Part shown: one piece after another, positions 28,602 through 36,960 of the stretch
Position numbering within the stretch: position 1 is the stretch's first letter
Layout: each line of letters opens with the position of its first letter
Assembly: GCF_040892595.1 (NCBI RefSeq)
Contig: NZ_JBFRYB010000001.1
Span: 2,356,001 to 2,420,000 of the forward strand
Direction: 5' to 3'
Origin: Zhongshania sp. R06B22
GTDB taxonomy: Bacteria > Pseudomonadota > Gammaproteobacteria > Pseudomonadales > Spongiibacteraceae
DNA: 64,000 nt
Translations under genes and position numbers: made by a program
Notes under the pieces: generated by a model
Database searches by the model: none
What the model was told of the DNA's origin: nothing
The model's input: the letters and a program-made list of their open reading frames with translations, nothing else

Positions 28602-30065
28602 TTATTTATCGTCAAAATCTCTACCCTCTATCTCGGCGCGATCTGTAAGCGATGTCGGCAAGGTCTTTTTGACCTTAGCTCCCAGCGTCTCTAAGCGACT
28701 AACTCGAGACACCAAGTTACCTTTACCCAAGGTCATTCGATTAAGGGTTTTCTCATAAGCATCACGGCCACGGTCAAGATGCTTGCCAACGTCTTCTAAA
28801 GACTGCACAACAAGCGCGAACTGGTCGTGAAGCGCACCCGCCTGCCTTGCGATTTCCTCCGCATTTTGATTCTGCCGCTCGTAACGCCAAATACTTTGTA
28901 CCGTCCGCAGCGTTGCCAACAAGGTGGTTGGCCCCACCACAATAATATTTTTCTCATACGCATCGCGGAACAATTCCGGATCATGCTCAAACGCCGCCAT
29001 AAAGGCCGCTTCCACTGGAATAAAAATAAATACAAAATCGAGTGTCCGCAGGCCTTCTATATGCTCATAGCCCTTGGTGCTTAGCCCGTTAATATGGGCC
29101 TTCACTGATTGCGCATGCTCGCGCAGCAGTGTTTGACGTTCTGCCTCGTCGTCGCTGCTGCAGTAGCGCTCATAAGCAACTAGGGACACCTTGGCGTCGA
29201 TAATAATATCTTTGTCGTCGGGTAAATGAACAATGACATCAGGCTGCCTTCGTCGACCGCTGTCGTCAGTAAAACTCACCTGAGTTTCATACTCGTGACC
29301 TTTGCGAAGTCCAGACTCCTCCAGCACCCGCTCTAAAATCACCTCTCCCCAGTTGCCCTGCGCTTTATTGTCGCCCTTTAAAGCACGGGTCAGATTTTGC
29401 GCCTCTTTACTAATACTGCGGTTCATTTCTTGAAGATTTTTAAGTTGCTCTTTCAGCTCGCCACGCTCACGATTTTCATTGTCATAAATATGGTCTACGC
29501 GGCCACGAAATTCTGTAAGCTGTTCTCGAAAGGGTTTTAATTGCACCTCCAAAGCGTCGCGGCTGTGCACCTGAAACCGCTGACTTTTTTCTTCGAATAT
29601 ACGATTGGCGAGCTGTTCAAATTGATCCGTTAACTGCTTTTTGGCATCACTAAGCAGCGCGATCTGTTCTGTGGTGGCAGTTTGTAAATGGCTAAAGGCG
29701 CTTTCCTTTCTCGCCAGGGCATCATTCAGCGCGCTATTTTTTTCTTCTGTCGTTCTCAGTGTGTCCTGTGCACTGCTAAGCGCCTGCCCCTGCATCAGCA
29801 ACTGCGCATTAAGAACGGCAACTTCTCGCTCATGGGATACCGCTAGATTCCTGGTTTCTTCAAGCTGTTTTCCTAAGTCGAGGCTGGCTGCGCGCTGTTC
29901 ATCGAAAGCTAACTGTAATGTGCTAGCTCGCTCCTCCAACATCTGAATGTGTAATCGTTTGCTACGCCCCAATAATAGTACTGCGAGCCCGACGCCGAGA
30001 CACAAACCTAGCAAGGCGACACCAGCAAGCAATATTAAAAGTGAAGTATCTAAATCTGTGAGCAC
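28602..30065 (-). CDS. rmuC: DNA recombination protein RmuC
   Basis: The 487-aa protein has one N-terminal membrane helix (LLILLAGVALLGLCLGVGLAVLLL), a long coiled coil over about residues 35-215, and the conserved RmuC nuclease-like domain with KAQGNWGEVILERVLEESGL, QPDVIVHLPDDKDIIIDAKVSLVAYE and GPTTLLATLRTVQSIWRYE. RmuC limits inversions at short inverted repeats. The domain belongs to the PD-(D/E)XK class, with IIDAK as its core. Probably transcribed with bcp. Confidence 0.94.
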   Translation of the reverse strand: MLTDLDTSLLILLAGVALLGLCLGVGLAVLLLGRSKRLHIQMLEERASTLQLAFDEQRAASLDLGKQLEETRNLAVSHEREVAVLNAQLLMQGQALSSAQDTLRTTEEKNSALNDALARKESAFSHLQTATTEQIALLSDAKKQLTDQFEQLANRIFEEKSQRFQVHSRDALEVQLKPFREQLTEFRGRVDHIYDNENRERGELKEQLKNLQEMNRSISKEAQNLTRALKGDNKAQGNWGEVILERVLEESGLRKGHEYETQVSFTDDSGRRRQPDVIVHLPDDKDIIIDAKVSLVAYERYCSSDDEAERQTLLREHAQSVKAHINGLSTKGYEHIEGLRTLDFVFIFIPVEAAFMAAFEHDPELFRDAYEKNIIVVGPTTLLATLRTVQSIWRYERQNQNAEEIARQAGALHDQFALVVQSLEDVGKHLDRGRDAYEKTLNRMTLGKGNLVSRVSRLETLGAKVKKTLPTSLTDRAEIEGRDFDDK

Positions 30066-30238
30066 GTCATAAGCCTTGTTGTAATACTTAGAAATGGGTC
30101 AAGCAGCGAGACGCCGCCTGATTAATAATAATCGGCCTAGTATACAGAAATCCTTGGTCCAAATGAGACAAAGCAAAGGACTCGTTTAGGGCGAGAGCAG
30201 GGAAGGAAACGAGTTATCAACTAGATGCGCGAAAGTAA

Positions 30239-31171
30239 TTATGCGGCCTTTAACGGCTTTGCAGCGGGGGCAACAATAGAGCCTTGTGCAACCAGGACCG
30301 CGTCGCCACCCACTCTCACCGTCAACGCGGCGGTCGCTTTTTTGACGAACTCGACCTGCAAAATACTCTGCCGTAGCGCTTTGCGCCCCCTTTCCAACCA
30401 AAAGGTATGGGTGCCGTCTGCAAGCCCACGGGTCTCGCACAAGCTTGCGACAAAAGCAGGTATCGCTGCGCCCACAGGCGGACTATCTTGATGAGCGATA
30501 TGCTCTCCAAGAATTCGCAAATGAAAATCGGTTTGCAGTGATTCTGTTTCACTACAGTAAACCAGTACTTCATTAACCGCGACGGCAGAAGCACTGCTGC
30601 GCGACCATGCCTCTAGGTTGAAACGCGCTCGATATACCGCCTCCATAGAACGCAGCGGCACTATTAAATATGGTGATTCACAACTCACAAACAAGGTTTT
30701 AGCTTTAAGGGTTTCTATATCATCCGGCCCCAAACCCAAAACCTGTTGCAGCTCATTATTATCTGGCACATAGCGATCAATCTGCGGTGTCACTGACATC
30801 GACAACTGGGTAAGTAAACGCCCCTCTTTTTGCGACAGCACCACGTCAAATATATTTTCCCCTTGGGAAAAGTGCACCAAGCGATCGCGTTCGCCGGCCG
30901 CTAAGACTTCAGTATCAAGCAGGGCTCGCGCCGCAGCGACGACACTGTGGCTGCCAACTGAGCGCTCGCCTGCCGGCGAGAATACCCGCAGCTCCGCTGC
31001 AATCTCACTGCTGCCGGCAAAGATAAATACGGTTTCAGGGTGACTCATCTCTTTGGCTATGAGCTGCATCTGCGAAGCGTCTAAACCGTCGGCCTGAGGA
31101 AAAACTGAAATTTGTGCGCCGCTGTAAGCGGTTTTAGTAAACACATCAACGGTGCGATAAACGTATTCCAT
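30239..31171 (-). CDS. PhzF-family isomerase/epimerase-like protein
   Basis: The 310-aa protein shows the PhzF two-domain diaminopimelate-epimerase-like fold: YVYRTVDVFTKTAYSGAQISVF near the start, SHPETVFIF with the catalytic Glu region, and RVFSPAGERSVGSHSVVAAARALL. The PhzF consensus there is PxxExxxxGHxT; GSHS here is a common variation. The usual Asp following the Gly-rich DSPPVGAAIPAFVASL block is retained. Reactions differ across the family, and nothing nearby suggests phenazine synthesis. Confidence 0.85.
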   Translation of the reverse strand: MEYVYRTVDVFTKTAYSGAQISVFPQADGLDASQMQLIAKEMSHPETVFIFAGSSEIAAELRVFSPAGERSVGSHSVVAAARALLDTEVLAAGERDRLVHFSQGENIFDVVLSQKEGRLLTQLSMSVTPQIDRYVPDNNELQQVLGLGPDDIETLKAKTLFVSCESPYLIVPLRSMEAVYRARFNLEAWSRSSASAVAVNEVLVYCSETESLQTDFHLRILGEHIAHQDSPPVGAAIPAFVASLCETRGLADGTHTFWLERGRKALRQSILQVEFVKKATAALTVRVGGDAVLVAQGSIVAPAAKPLKAA

Positions 31172-31322
31172 TTAATCACCTTAGTTAATTAGCCATCGTT
31201 AGCCACAGAACAAGGACTTAAAGACCTTAACCCACTCGATCCCAAGCTTTTTATAAACATAGTACGCTATACAAAAAGCGCATACTTAAACTCAGGATTC
31301 ATGGCTGCGTGATGGGGATTTA

Positions 31323-31898
31323 CTATATTTCACGATCCGCGGGCGACTTCCAACCGACATGCTTCGCCCATAGCGGGCTGGGGGTGCTGACCCTGATAGG
31401 AAATTCGCCGATCTTACGATCTTCGAAATATTCAGTAAGCACGTCCGTCACAATAGGAAAAGCAAGCTCAGACCAAGGGATTTCGTCCTCTGAAAACAGC
31501 CTGGACTCCAGGCTCTCTGGACCTATACCAAAGCCGCCATCGAGCTCGCCGCGATAAAACACGTAAACCTGATTAATATGCGGAATATCAAAGAGGCGAT
31601 ACAGTGTTTCACCCTTTACCTTGGCAGCCGCTTCTTCGCGGGTTTCCCGCAAGGCGCCGTCTAGCATGGTTTCACCGTTTTCCATGAAACCCGCTGGAAT
31701 TGTCCAAAACCCAAGGCGGGGCTCTATCGCGCGGCGGCATAGTAAAACCTGCTGACCAGCAATGGGCAGGCAGCCAACCACAACTTTGGGATTTTGATAG
31801 TGGATAATTTCGCATTGCGGGCAGACAAAACGAAGGCGATCATCATCGACAGGAATTTGTTTAACCACTTCCGTGCCGCAATCACTACAGTATTTCAT
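31323..31898 (-). CDS. Nudix hydrolase with N-terminal zinc ribbon
   Basis: ATG 31898 is chosen because GAGGAGGG lies just upstream; the longer frame overlaps the neighbouring flavin reductase gene. The 191-aa product begins with a zinc ribbon (CSDCG and CPQC) and then the Nudix fold with the box GFMENGETMLDGALRETREEAA, which fits GX5EX7REUXEEXGU with the final hydrophobic/Gly region slightly relaxed. It should hydrolyse a nucleoside diphosphate-linked compound. The zinc ribbon resembles NudC (NADH pyrophosphatase), but the NudC C-terminal SQPWPFPxS motif is not seen. Confidence 0.87.
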   Translation of the reverse strand: MKYCSDCGTEVVKQIPVDDDRLRFVCPQCEIIHYQNPKVVVGCLPIAGQQVLLCRRAIEPRLGFWTIPAGFMENGETMLDGALRETREEAAAKVKGETLYRLFDIPHINQVYVFYRGELDGGFGIGPESLESRLFSEDEIPWSELAFPIVTDVLTEYFEDRKIGEFPIRVSTPSPLWAKHVGWKSPADREI

Positions 31899-31920
31899 CG
31901 CCCTCCTCACTCCCGCTAAT

Positions 31921-32397
31921 TTAGCGTAATTCTCTATACTGACCGGCCTGAAACACCAAGGGTTTGGCGCCGGGCTTATTGTCCATTTCAATGACCTTAC
32001 CGACCACTATCACATGATCGCCGCCCTCATAATTCGCCCAAGTTTCGCATTCAAAACTGCTTAGTGCACCTCGTAATACAGGCGCGCCGCTCTTGCCAAT
32101 TCGATAATGATCGTCACGTAGTTCATGTTCGCTCTTCTTTGCATAAAGATTCGACATATCGACTTGATCGCTAGCCAGTACGTTGACAGTAAAGGTTTTA
32201 GATTTATTAAAGGCATCGAGACATTCTGAGTCATTGCGAAGACTCCACAGCACCAACGCAGGATCGAGTGACACCGAGGCAAAAGAATTAACCGTCATAC
32301 CAAAAGGTTTATACCCAGGCGGATTTGCGGTGATAACACAAACACCGGTGGTAAACTGACCGAGTGCGTTGCGAAGTTCACGGGGATCGAGGCTCAT
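31921..32397 (-). CDS. Flavin reductase family protein
   Basis: The 158-aa split-barrel flavin reductase has LRNALGQFTTGVCVITAN at the start, FGMTVNSFASVSLDPALVLWSLR (FMN contacts) and GDHVIVVGKVIEMD at the end. Members supply reduced FMN/FAD to two-component monooxygenases or act on free flavins. No oxygenase partner lies next to it. The gene is upstream of the Nudix gene with 22 bp between, so the pair is likely one operon. Confidence 0.9.
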   Translation of the reverse strand: MSLDPRELRNALGQFTTGVCVITANPPGYKPFGMTVNSFASVSLDPALVLWSLRNDSECLDAFNKSKTFTVNVLASDQVDMSNLYAKKSEHELRDDHYRIGKSGAPVLRGALSSFECETWANYEGGDHVIVVGKVIEMDNKPGAKPLVFQAGQYRELR

Positions 32398-32530
32398 AAT
32401 ATTTCCTGTCTTATACGAATTATTGTGGTTGTTCGCTAATACTTGTCAGCATAAACGTAATTATATTACTGGCCGGAATTATACACACCGCCTGCTGACA
32501 AGGTCAGTCCGATAGGCTACTCCGATTGGA

Positions 32531-32989
32531 CTACTCAGCCCAGCGTGCTAGCGCCTTAGCGTCAGTGGCGCGGGCATCTACCCAGCGCTCACTGCCATCC
32601 ACTTTACGTTCCTTTTTCCAGAACGGCGCCTCAGACTTCAAATAATCCATAATAAATTCGCAGGCTGCAAACGCCGCCTGACGATGCATGGCAGCCACAC
32701 CAACGAATACGATTTGCGCGCCTGGCTCTAAGTGCCCAACCCGATGTATCACCGTTACCGACAAGAGCGGCCAACGCTGCCCCGCCCTATCAATAATGGC
32801 TTTTATACTGCGTTCAGTCATACCTGGGTAGTGCTCTAGCTCCATCGCTAAGACATCATCACCCTCATTATAATCGCGCATAACACCAATAAATTGCGCT
32901 ACCGCACCGCAACGAGTACTGGCCGACAGTGACTTGCACTCAGTGCCGACATCAAAATCAGCCTCCTGAATTTCAACGCGATGAAGCAT
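32531..32989 (-). CDS. moaE: Molybdopterin synthase catalytic subunit
   Basis: The 152-aa MoaE adds sulfur from MoaD thiocarboxylate to precursor Z. The diagnostic segments are GAVAQFIGVMRDYNEGDDVLAMELEHYPGMTE, VTVIHRVGHLEPGAQIVFVGVAAMHRQAAFAACEFIMDYLKSEAPFWKKE, with the catalytic Lys in SEAPFWKKE. Its ATG follows the moaD stop after one base. It completes a moaC-moaD-moaE operon; moaA and moaB are not here. The cofactor would serve the molybdenum hydroxylase at 44956-47627. Confidence 0.96.
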   Translation of the reverse strand: MLHRVEIQEADFDVGTECKSLSASTRCGAVAQFIGVMRDYNEGDDVLAMELEHYPGMTERSIKAIIDRAGQRWPLLSVTVIHRVGHLEPGAQIVFVGVAAMHRQAAFAACEFIMDYLKSEAPFWKKERKVDGSERWVDARATDAKALARWAE

Positions 32990-32990
32990 C

Positions 32991-33242
32991 TCAGCCTCCC
33001 GTCACGGGTGGATAAAACGCCACCTCATCGCCGTCAGAAATAGCGTCAGCCGCGGCAGCAATGGTTTGATTTACTGCGCACAAGGTATTGTCAGCAAACA
33101 ATACGGCGGCCCAGTCATCGCCGCCTTGCTCTACCAGGCGTTTTTTCAATTCGCTCACGGTGGTTGCTGACGTCAACTCTAGGCTCATGCGACCTAAGCC
33201 GAGTTGCTCACGATATTTAGCAAAAAATAACACCGTGATCAT
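32991..33242 (-). CDS. moaD: Molybdopterin synthase sulfur carrier subunit
   Basis: This 83-aa ubiquitin-like protein ends in Gly-Gly (YPPVTGG), the tail that is adenylated by MoeB and thiocarboxylated. [10 protein letters not shown] near the start and [10 protein letters not shown] near the end are typical. Its start overlaps the moaC stop by 4 bp (ATGA). Confidence 0.96.
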   Translation of the reverse strand: MITVLFFAKYREQLGLGRMSLELTSATTVSELKKRLVEQGGDDWAAVLFADNTLCAVNQTIAAAADAISDGDEVAFYPPVTGG

Positions 33243-33730
33243 GTTTGCGTCTCACTGGCATGCCAGTCACCAGAGCGGCCACCCGACTTTGCCAGCAGTT
33301 TAATGTCTGACAAGATCATGCCCTTATCCACGGCCTTACACATATCGTATATCGTTAAGGCGGCCACGGAAACCGCAGTTAAGGCCTCCATTTCAACCCC
33401 GGTCTGCCCCGCCAATTTACAGCTCGCCGCAATATGTACTGCGTTATTAACGTGGTCTAAAGAGAAATCGACTTTAACCGATGACAACATCAAGGGATGA
33501 CATAAGGGAATAAGATCAGAACAGCGCTTGGCGCCCTGAATACCAGCAATTCTCGCTACCGCTAGGACATCGCCTTTTTTGTGACCGCCACCCGCAATCA
33601 AGGCCAGGGTCTCCGCAGACATAATTACCGATCCACTGGCTCTTGCTTCGCGCTGGGTAAGTGCTTTATCGGTCACGTCGACCATTTGGGCGTTACCCTT
33701 GGTGTCGAAATGCGTTAATTCATTGCTCAT
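33239..33730 (-). CDS. moaC: Cyclic pyranopterin monophosphate synthase
   Basis: The 163-aa enzyme makes precursor Z together with MoaA. The start [19 protein letters not shown] is chosen at ATG 33730 with TGAG eight bases upstream; a GTG at 33739 would touch the previous stop. Conserved blocks are [66 protein letters not shown] and the catalytic Lys/Asp region ending KSGGRSG. It is followed by moaD with a 4-bp overlap. Confidence 0.96.
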   Translation of the reverse strand: MSNELTHFDTKGNAQMVDVTDKALTQREARASGSVIMSAETLALIAGGGHKKGDVLAVARIAGIQGAKRCSDLIPLCHPLMLSSVKVDFSLDHVNNAVHIAASCKLAGQTGVEMEALTAVSVAALTIYDMCKAVDKGMILSDIKLLAKSGGRSGDWHASETQT

Positions 33731-33739
33731 ATTTAGCAC

Positions 33740-34390
33740 TCATCCAAAGCGAGTATCGGCAACGAAGGGGTTGGTTTCCCGCTCGTGCCCGAAGGTTGAT
33801 GTTGGGCCGTGACCAGGTATAAACGTAACGTCATCCCCAAGCGGCCACAATTTGCTTTGAATGGAGTTTACCAGCGTATCAAAATCGCCTTTTGGAAAAT
33901 CAGTACGGCCGATAGACCCTTGGAATAAAACATCACCCACAATCGCAAGGCGCGCGGACTCGTGAAAAAACACCACATGACCCGGTGTATGGCCGGGACA
34001 AAACTTAACCGATAAGGTCTGCGCGCCAAAACTAACGCTATCTTCGTCTTCCAACCACTGGTCTGGCGTAAATGGCTCGGCGTGGGGGAAGCCCGTCATT
34101 TTGCACCACTCGGGCAATTTATCGATCCAGAAAGCATCCTCTTTCTGTGGCCCAATAATTTTAACGCCGTACTTCTTGCGCATTACGTCAGCCGCAGCGC
34201 AGTGATCCATATGCCCGTGGGTTAAATAAATTACTTCTAGGCTACCGCCCAAGTCGGCAATTGCCGCCTCGATATTTTCGATATCGCCACCGGGATCAAA
34301 AACCGCTGCTTTTCCGGTTTGTTCACAGACCATCACTGAGCAGTTCTGTTGGTAGGCCGTCACCGGCACTATCGAGCATTTTATCGTCAT
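33740..34390 (-). CDS. MBL-fold hydrolase, glyoxalase II-like (YcbL type)
   Basis: The 216-aa metallo-beta-lactamase fold protein has the metal motif THGHMDHCAAADVM, then PGHTPGHVVFFH, VGDVLFQGSIGRTDFPKGD and a final FIPGHGP. The set fits the short glyoxalase II-like/YcbL family lacking the glyoxalase II C-terminal helical domain. It is the first gene of the unit leading into moaC (9 bp gap), although it is not known as a cofactor gene. Substrate is probably S-lactoylglutathione or another thioester. Confidence 0.9.
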   Translation of the reverse strand: MTIKCSIVPVTAYQQNCSVMVCEQTGKAAVFDPGGDIENIEAAIADLGGSLEVIYLTHGHMDHCAAADVMRKKYGVKIIGPQKEDAFWIDKLPEWCKMTGFPHAEPFTPDQWLEDEDSVSFGAQTLSVKFCPGHTPGHVVFFHESARLAIVGDVLFQGSIGRTDFPKGDFDTLVNSIQSKLWPLGDDVTFIPGHGPTSTFGHERETNPFVADTRFG

Positions 34391-34590
34391 AAGGTGGAGT
34401 AATTCTTACGGTAAAACGTCAATGATAAGCAGTCAGGCGCGAAGTTAACAGCGCCACGGTAAATTACTCCGCTATAGGGCCAATTCGGCTGCCTGCGGCC
34501 AAAGAGAAAACCGTATTAAAAACTAAGAATGGAGACGCAGTCATTATAATGGCCACGATGACCGGATCGAGGATCTAACATTAAAGATGG

Positions 34591-34965
34591 CTATTTATTG
34601 ACCACTTGACCACGATACATCTGCCTCGATACCGATTGGCTTGTAGAAACTTGGCTCTTCGGCAAAGGCACCTTCTCATCACGGGATATCTTGATACCTC
34701 TATACGTCACCTCAGTTGCCAGACGGTCTTCGGTTTTCTTATTGTCTGGCGATTTTGCGGCGGATTCTAAGTGAAATGGGATTTCTGCAAGCGCCATAAT
34801 CTCGACCACGGTTTTTCGGGTAAATGGATCGCGGCTGCGTTTACCCAGTTCACCCAGTACCGCCAGCAGCTCTGGATCTGCCAAACGTATCCGCGTTCCG
34901 AACTCAGCAAAGACACGGTGACGCAGTTGCTGCAAAAGCGTCACCATTTCGGGCGAATACACCAT
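34591..34965 (-). CDS. Hypothetical protein, 124 aa
   Basis: ATG 34965 is preceded by AGAGGGA at correct spacing, which supports translation. The protein begins MVYSPEMVTLLQQLRHRVFAEFG, helical and charged, and ends in a basic, Ser/Gln-rich tail (VSTSQSVSRQMYRGQVVNK). There is no signal peptide, membrane segment or metal motif. I do not recognise a family. It stands alone between the moa unit and tRNA-Ser. Confidence 0.6.
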   Translation of the reverse strand: MVYSPEMVTLLQQLRHRVFAEFGTRIRLADPELLAVLGELGKRSRDPFTRKTVVEIMALAEIPFHLESAAKSPDNKKTEDRLATEVTYRGIKISRDEKVPLPKSQVSTSQSVSRQMYRGQVVNK

Positions 34966-35425
34966 AAAATTCCCTCTAAGATGAGTATCTTTCTACATAG
35001 CAAGGAGCGCCCAAAACCACAATTAGCAAGGTATGGCTCCTCCGCACCCTGAAGCAATAAGTATTCCAGCTAACACCAACCCATTGTTCGAGCGCTTAGC
35101 CCTACTTCTAGGAAACCTGGCGCACCAACAAGGTGCCAGGCAAAATGGCTGCACCATAATATGGCTGATGACGACGATAGTTTATTTGCCAATTGCCATT
35201 GCCATCGATATTGGTTAGAGTAGCCGCCCTCAAAACGAGGCGTACAGCATCCCTTGCGACAAGTATCATGGGGTCTTCGAGAGCTGGTTTACACCGCTTT
35301 ATCGGAACAGCATATCTAGAATAAAACGTCAGTATATTGTGGCGACGGGTAATAGCCCCGGTCTCCGAGGGGAGAAACTCAAAGACTAACGGCGCGAGTG
35401 CAGTAAAGTCGGCGATACAAGATTT
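34966..35425. other. Intergenic region upstream of tRNA-Ser
   Basis: No convincing coding frame is visible over these 460 bp. The one long frame on the minus strand (35108-35455) runs into the tRNA and has no family likeness. The tRNA promoter should lie near the right end, but no clear -35/-10 pair can be called. Confidence 0.5.
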
Positions 35426-35515
35426 GGTGAGGTGTCCGAGTGGCTGAAGGAGCACGCCTGGAAAGCGTGTAATGGGTTAAACCATTCGAGGGTTCGAATC
35501 CCTCTCTCACCGCCA
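35426..35515 (+). tRNA. tRNA-Ser (anticodon GGA)
   Basis: The 90-nt gene folds as a class II tRNA. The acceptor stem GGTGAGG pairs with TCTCACC (one G-T), with discriminator G and encoded CCA. The anticodon stem CACGC/GCGTG has loop CTGGAAA, giving anticodon GGA at 35460-35462 (reads UCC/UCU). There is a long variable arm and a T arm GAGGG-TTCGAAT-CCCTC. It is followed by a strong terminator inside the first 163-bp repeat. Confidence 0.97.
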
Positions 35516-35526
35516 TTAAATAAAAT

Positions 35527-35550
35527 ACCCGACCTCGAGTCGGGTTTTTT
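35527..35550 (+). terminator. Rho-independent terminator after tRNA-Ser (repeat unit 1)
   Basis: ACCCGAC and GTCGGGT pair as a 7-bp stem with loop CTCGA and run into six T. Confidence 0.9.
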
Positions 35551-35689
35551 ATGTCTGGTGATTAGAGGGATGAGAACCCTCGAAGGGTTCGACAAATCGC
35601 GGCAGCGGTTTGGACGCCAGAGCGCAGCGACGGCGCCCGCAGGGTGAACGCAGTGAATCAATCCCTCTCTCACCGCCATTAAATAAAAT

Positions 35690-35713
35690 ACCCGACCTTG
35701 TGTCGGGTTTTTT
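35690..35713 (+). terminator. Rho-independent terminator (repeat unit 2)
   Basis: The same stem as in unit 1 with loop CTTGT instead of CTCGA, again followed by six T. The stem is conserved while the loop has changed. Confidence 0.88.
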
Positions 35714-35845
35714 ATGTCTGGTGGTTAGAGGGATGAGAACCCTCGAAGGGTTCGACAAATCGCGGCAGCGGTTTGGACGCCAGAGCGCAGTGACGGCGCC
35801 CGCAGGGTGAACGCAGTGAATCAATCCCTCTCTCTCCGCCAATAA

Positions 35846-35879
35846 AAAAAGGCCCCAATCTCTCAACTGGGGCCTTTTT
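35846..35879. terminator. Bidirectional terminator between the tRNA-Ser repeats and rdgC
   Basis: AAAAAGGCCCCA pairs with TGGGGCCTTTTT around a 10-nt loop, giving an A-tract and a T-tract on either side of a GC stem. It can end the tRNA transcript rightward and rdgC leftward. Confidence 0.9.
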
Positions 35880-35914
35880 AACGGTGCAAGCAAACGCTTC
35901 GCTAGATCAGAAAC

Positions 35915-36853
35915 CTAAGCTGCAGTAGAGATCACTTCATCCTGATCGCCCAGGTCTTCACCACCAAAGGCTTCAAGAACCGCTGGAATAAACTTAGCAA
36001 ACTCAGCGCTCATGATTGCAAAGTCGACATCGAATTGGTCGGCGGCGCTTTCGGTGTTCACATCACCCACCTTGTCCTGAATAAGGTCACCAAAGTTAAG
36101 CCGTTTGATAGTGAGCTGGTCATCCACAATAAACTCAATGTCGCCAGTCCAGCGCAGCGCTATTTTGTTAACGAACATCCCAGTTTGAATATGGTTGGTG
36201 ATTTCGGTGGTACACAAATTCTGATTTTTACAGCGAATAACAGCACTTTCGTCGGCTTTATCGCGCAGTTCGCACTCGCCACCTAATTCAAATCCCGCAG
36301 GCGCACTGCCCTGAGCAAGCCACTCAGTCATTTGATGCTGAGCGACATTTTTAGCTTTGAGCGGAATGACGGGCAAGCTACCTAAAGATTCGCGTAAAAA
36401 GTTCAGTAATTCTTCGGCACGATTATGCGAGCCGCTATTGACGATCAATAAACCCTGCTCGGGTGCGATGTAGGCAAAGCTGCGACTAGAGCGGGTAAAC
36501 GCGCGGGGAATAAGTGAGAAGGTAATCTCATCTTTCATATCGCTGCGCTCTTTACGGCTGGGCACGCGGTCTTCTGCGGCTTTTATTTCTTCGATCTTTT
36601 CAGCAAGGACTTCGTTTACCACTGACGCCGGCAAAATTTTATCCTGCTTTTGCGCGCACACCATGATGCAGCCATTGGTGGTATGAATATATTCACTGCC
36701 TTGTGAACCCAAAGGCATTGTCCAACCATAGCTAGACACGTCCTGACTATTACAGGGTGTGAAACATTTTTCGGCGAGTTTTTCATTCACCTCTTCCGCG
36801 GTCAATGTAAAAGGCTTGGTAAAACGGTAGATAAGAAGATTTTTAAACCACAT
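35915..36853 (-). CDS. rdgC: Recombination-associated protein RdgC
   Basis: The 312-aa protein starts MWFKNLLIYRFTKPF, the RdgC hallmark, and carries DVSSYGWTMPLG and VLAEKIEEIKAAEDRVPSRKERSDMKDEI. RdgC forms a ring-shaped DNA-binding dimer that limits RecA filament formation. Length is close to the usual 300-306 aa. It is a single-gene unit ending in a shared terminator. Confidence 0.96.
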   Translation of the reverse strand: MWFKNLLIYRFTKPFTLTAEEVNEKLAEKCFTPCNSQDVSSYGWTMPLGSQGSEYIHTTNGCIMVCAQKQDKILPASVVNEVLAEKIEEIKAAEDRVPSRKERSDMKDEITFSLIPRAFTRSSRSFAYIAPEQGLLIVNSGSHNRAEELLNFLRESLGSLPVIPLKAKNVAQHQMTEWLAQGSAPAGFELGGECELRDKADESAVIRCKNQNLCTTEITNHIQTGMFVNKIALRWTGDIEFIVDDQLTIKRLNFGDLIQDKVGDVNTESAADQFDVDFAIMSAEFAKFIPAVLEAFGGEDLGDQDEVISTAA

Positions 36854-36960
36854 GTAAATTGCTGCCTATACTGCTGTAAATGAAACAATGGATTTCGACC
36901 GACCATTGTATTACTTAATGATTATTGGTGTTTGAAAAATTGCCTAAAGATTCAGGCTTG

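Larger units (their letters stand above)
35497..35841 (+). repeat. 163-bp tandem repeats carrying the 3' end of tRNA-Ser
   Basis: The last 19 nt of the tRNA (AATCCCTCTCTCACCGCCA, 35497-35515) recur at 35660-35678 and, with one mismatch, at 35823-35841, a period of exactly 163 bp. The two complete units differ at only a few positions. Each contains a Rho-independent terminator, a perfect hairpin GAACCCT-CGA-AGGGTTC (35574-35590 and 35737-35753) and a GC-rich stretch. The layout is that of the E. coli tyrT repeats, where each unit also carries the terminal 19 bp of its tRNA. No real coding frame is present. Confidence 0.93.

Noticed and set aside
35108..35455. 115-codon minus-strand frame upstream of tRNA-Ser
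   Set aside because: It runs into the tRNA gene, has no ribosome-binding site and no family likeness.
35497..35841. CRISPR array
   Set aside because: The 163-bp tandem units have no short repeat/spacer pattern and no cas genes are in the window.
35386..35893. Overlapping open frames in the tRNA-Ser repeats on both strands
   Set aside because: They are translations of tRNA and repeat sequence with no start signals; such frames recur as spurious proteins at tRNA-Ser loci.
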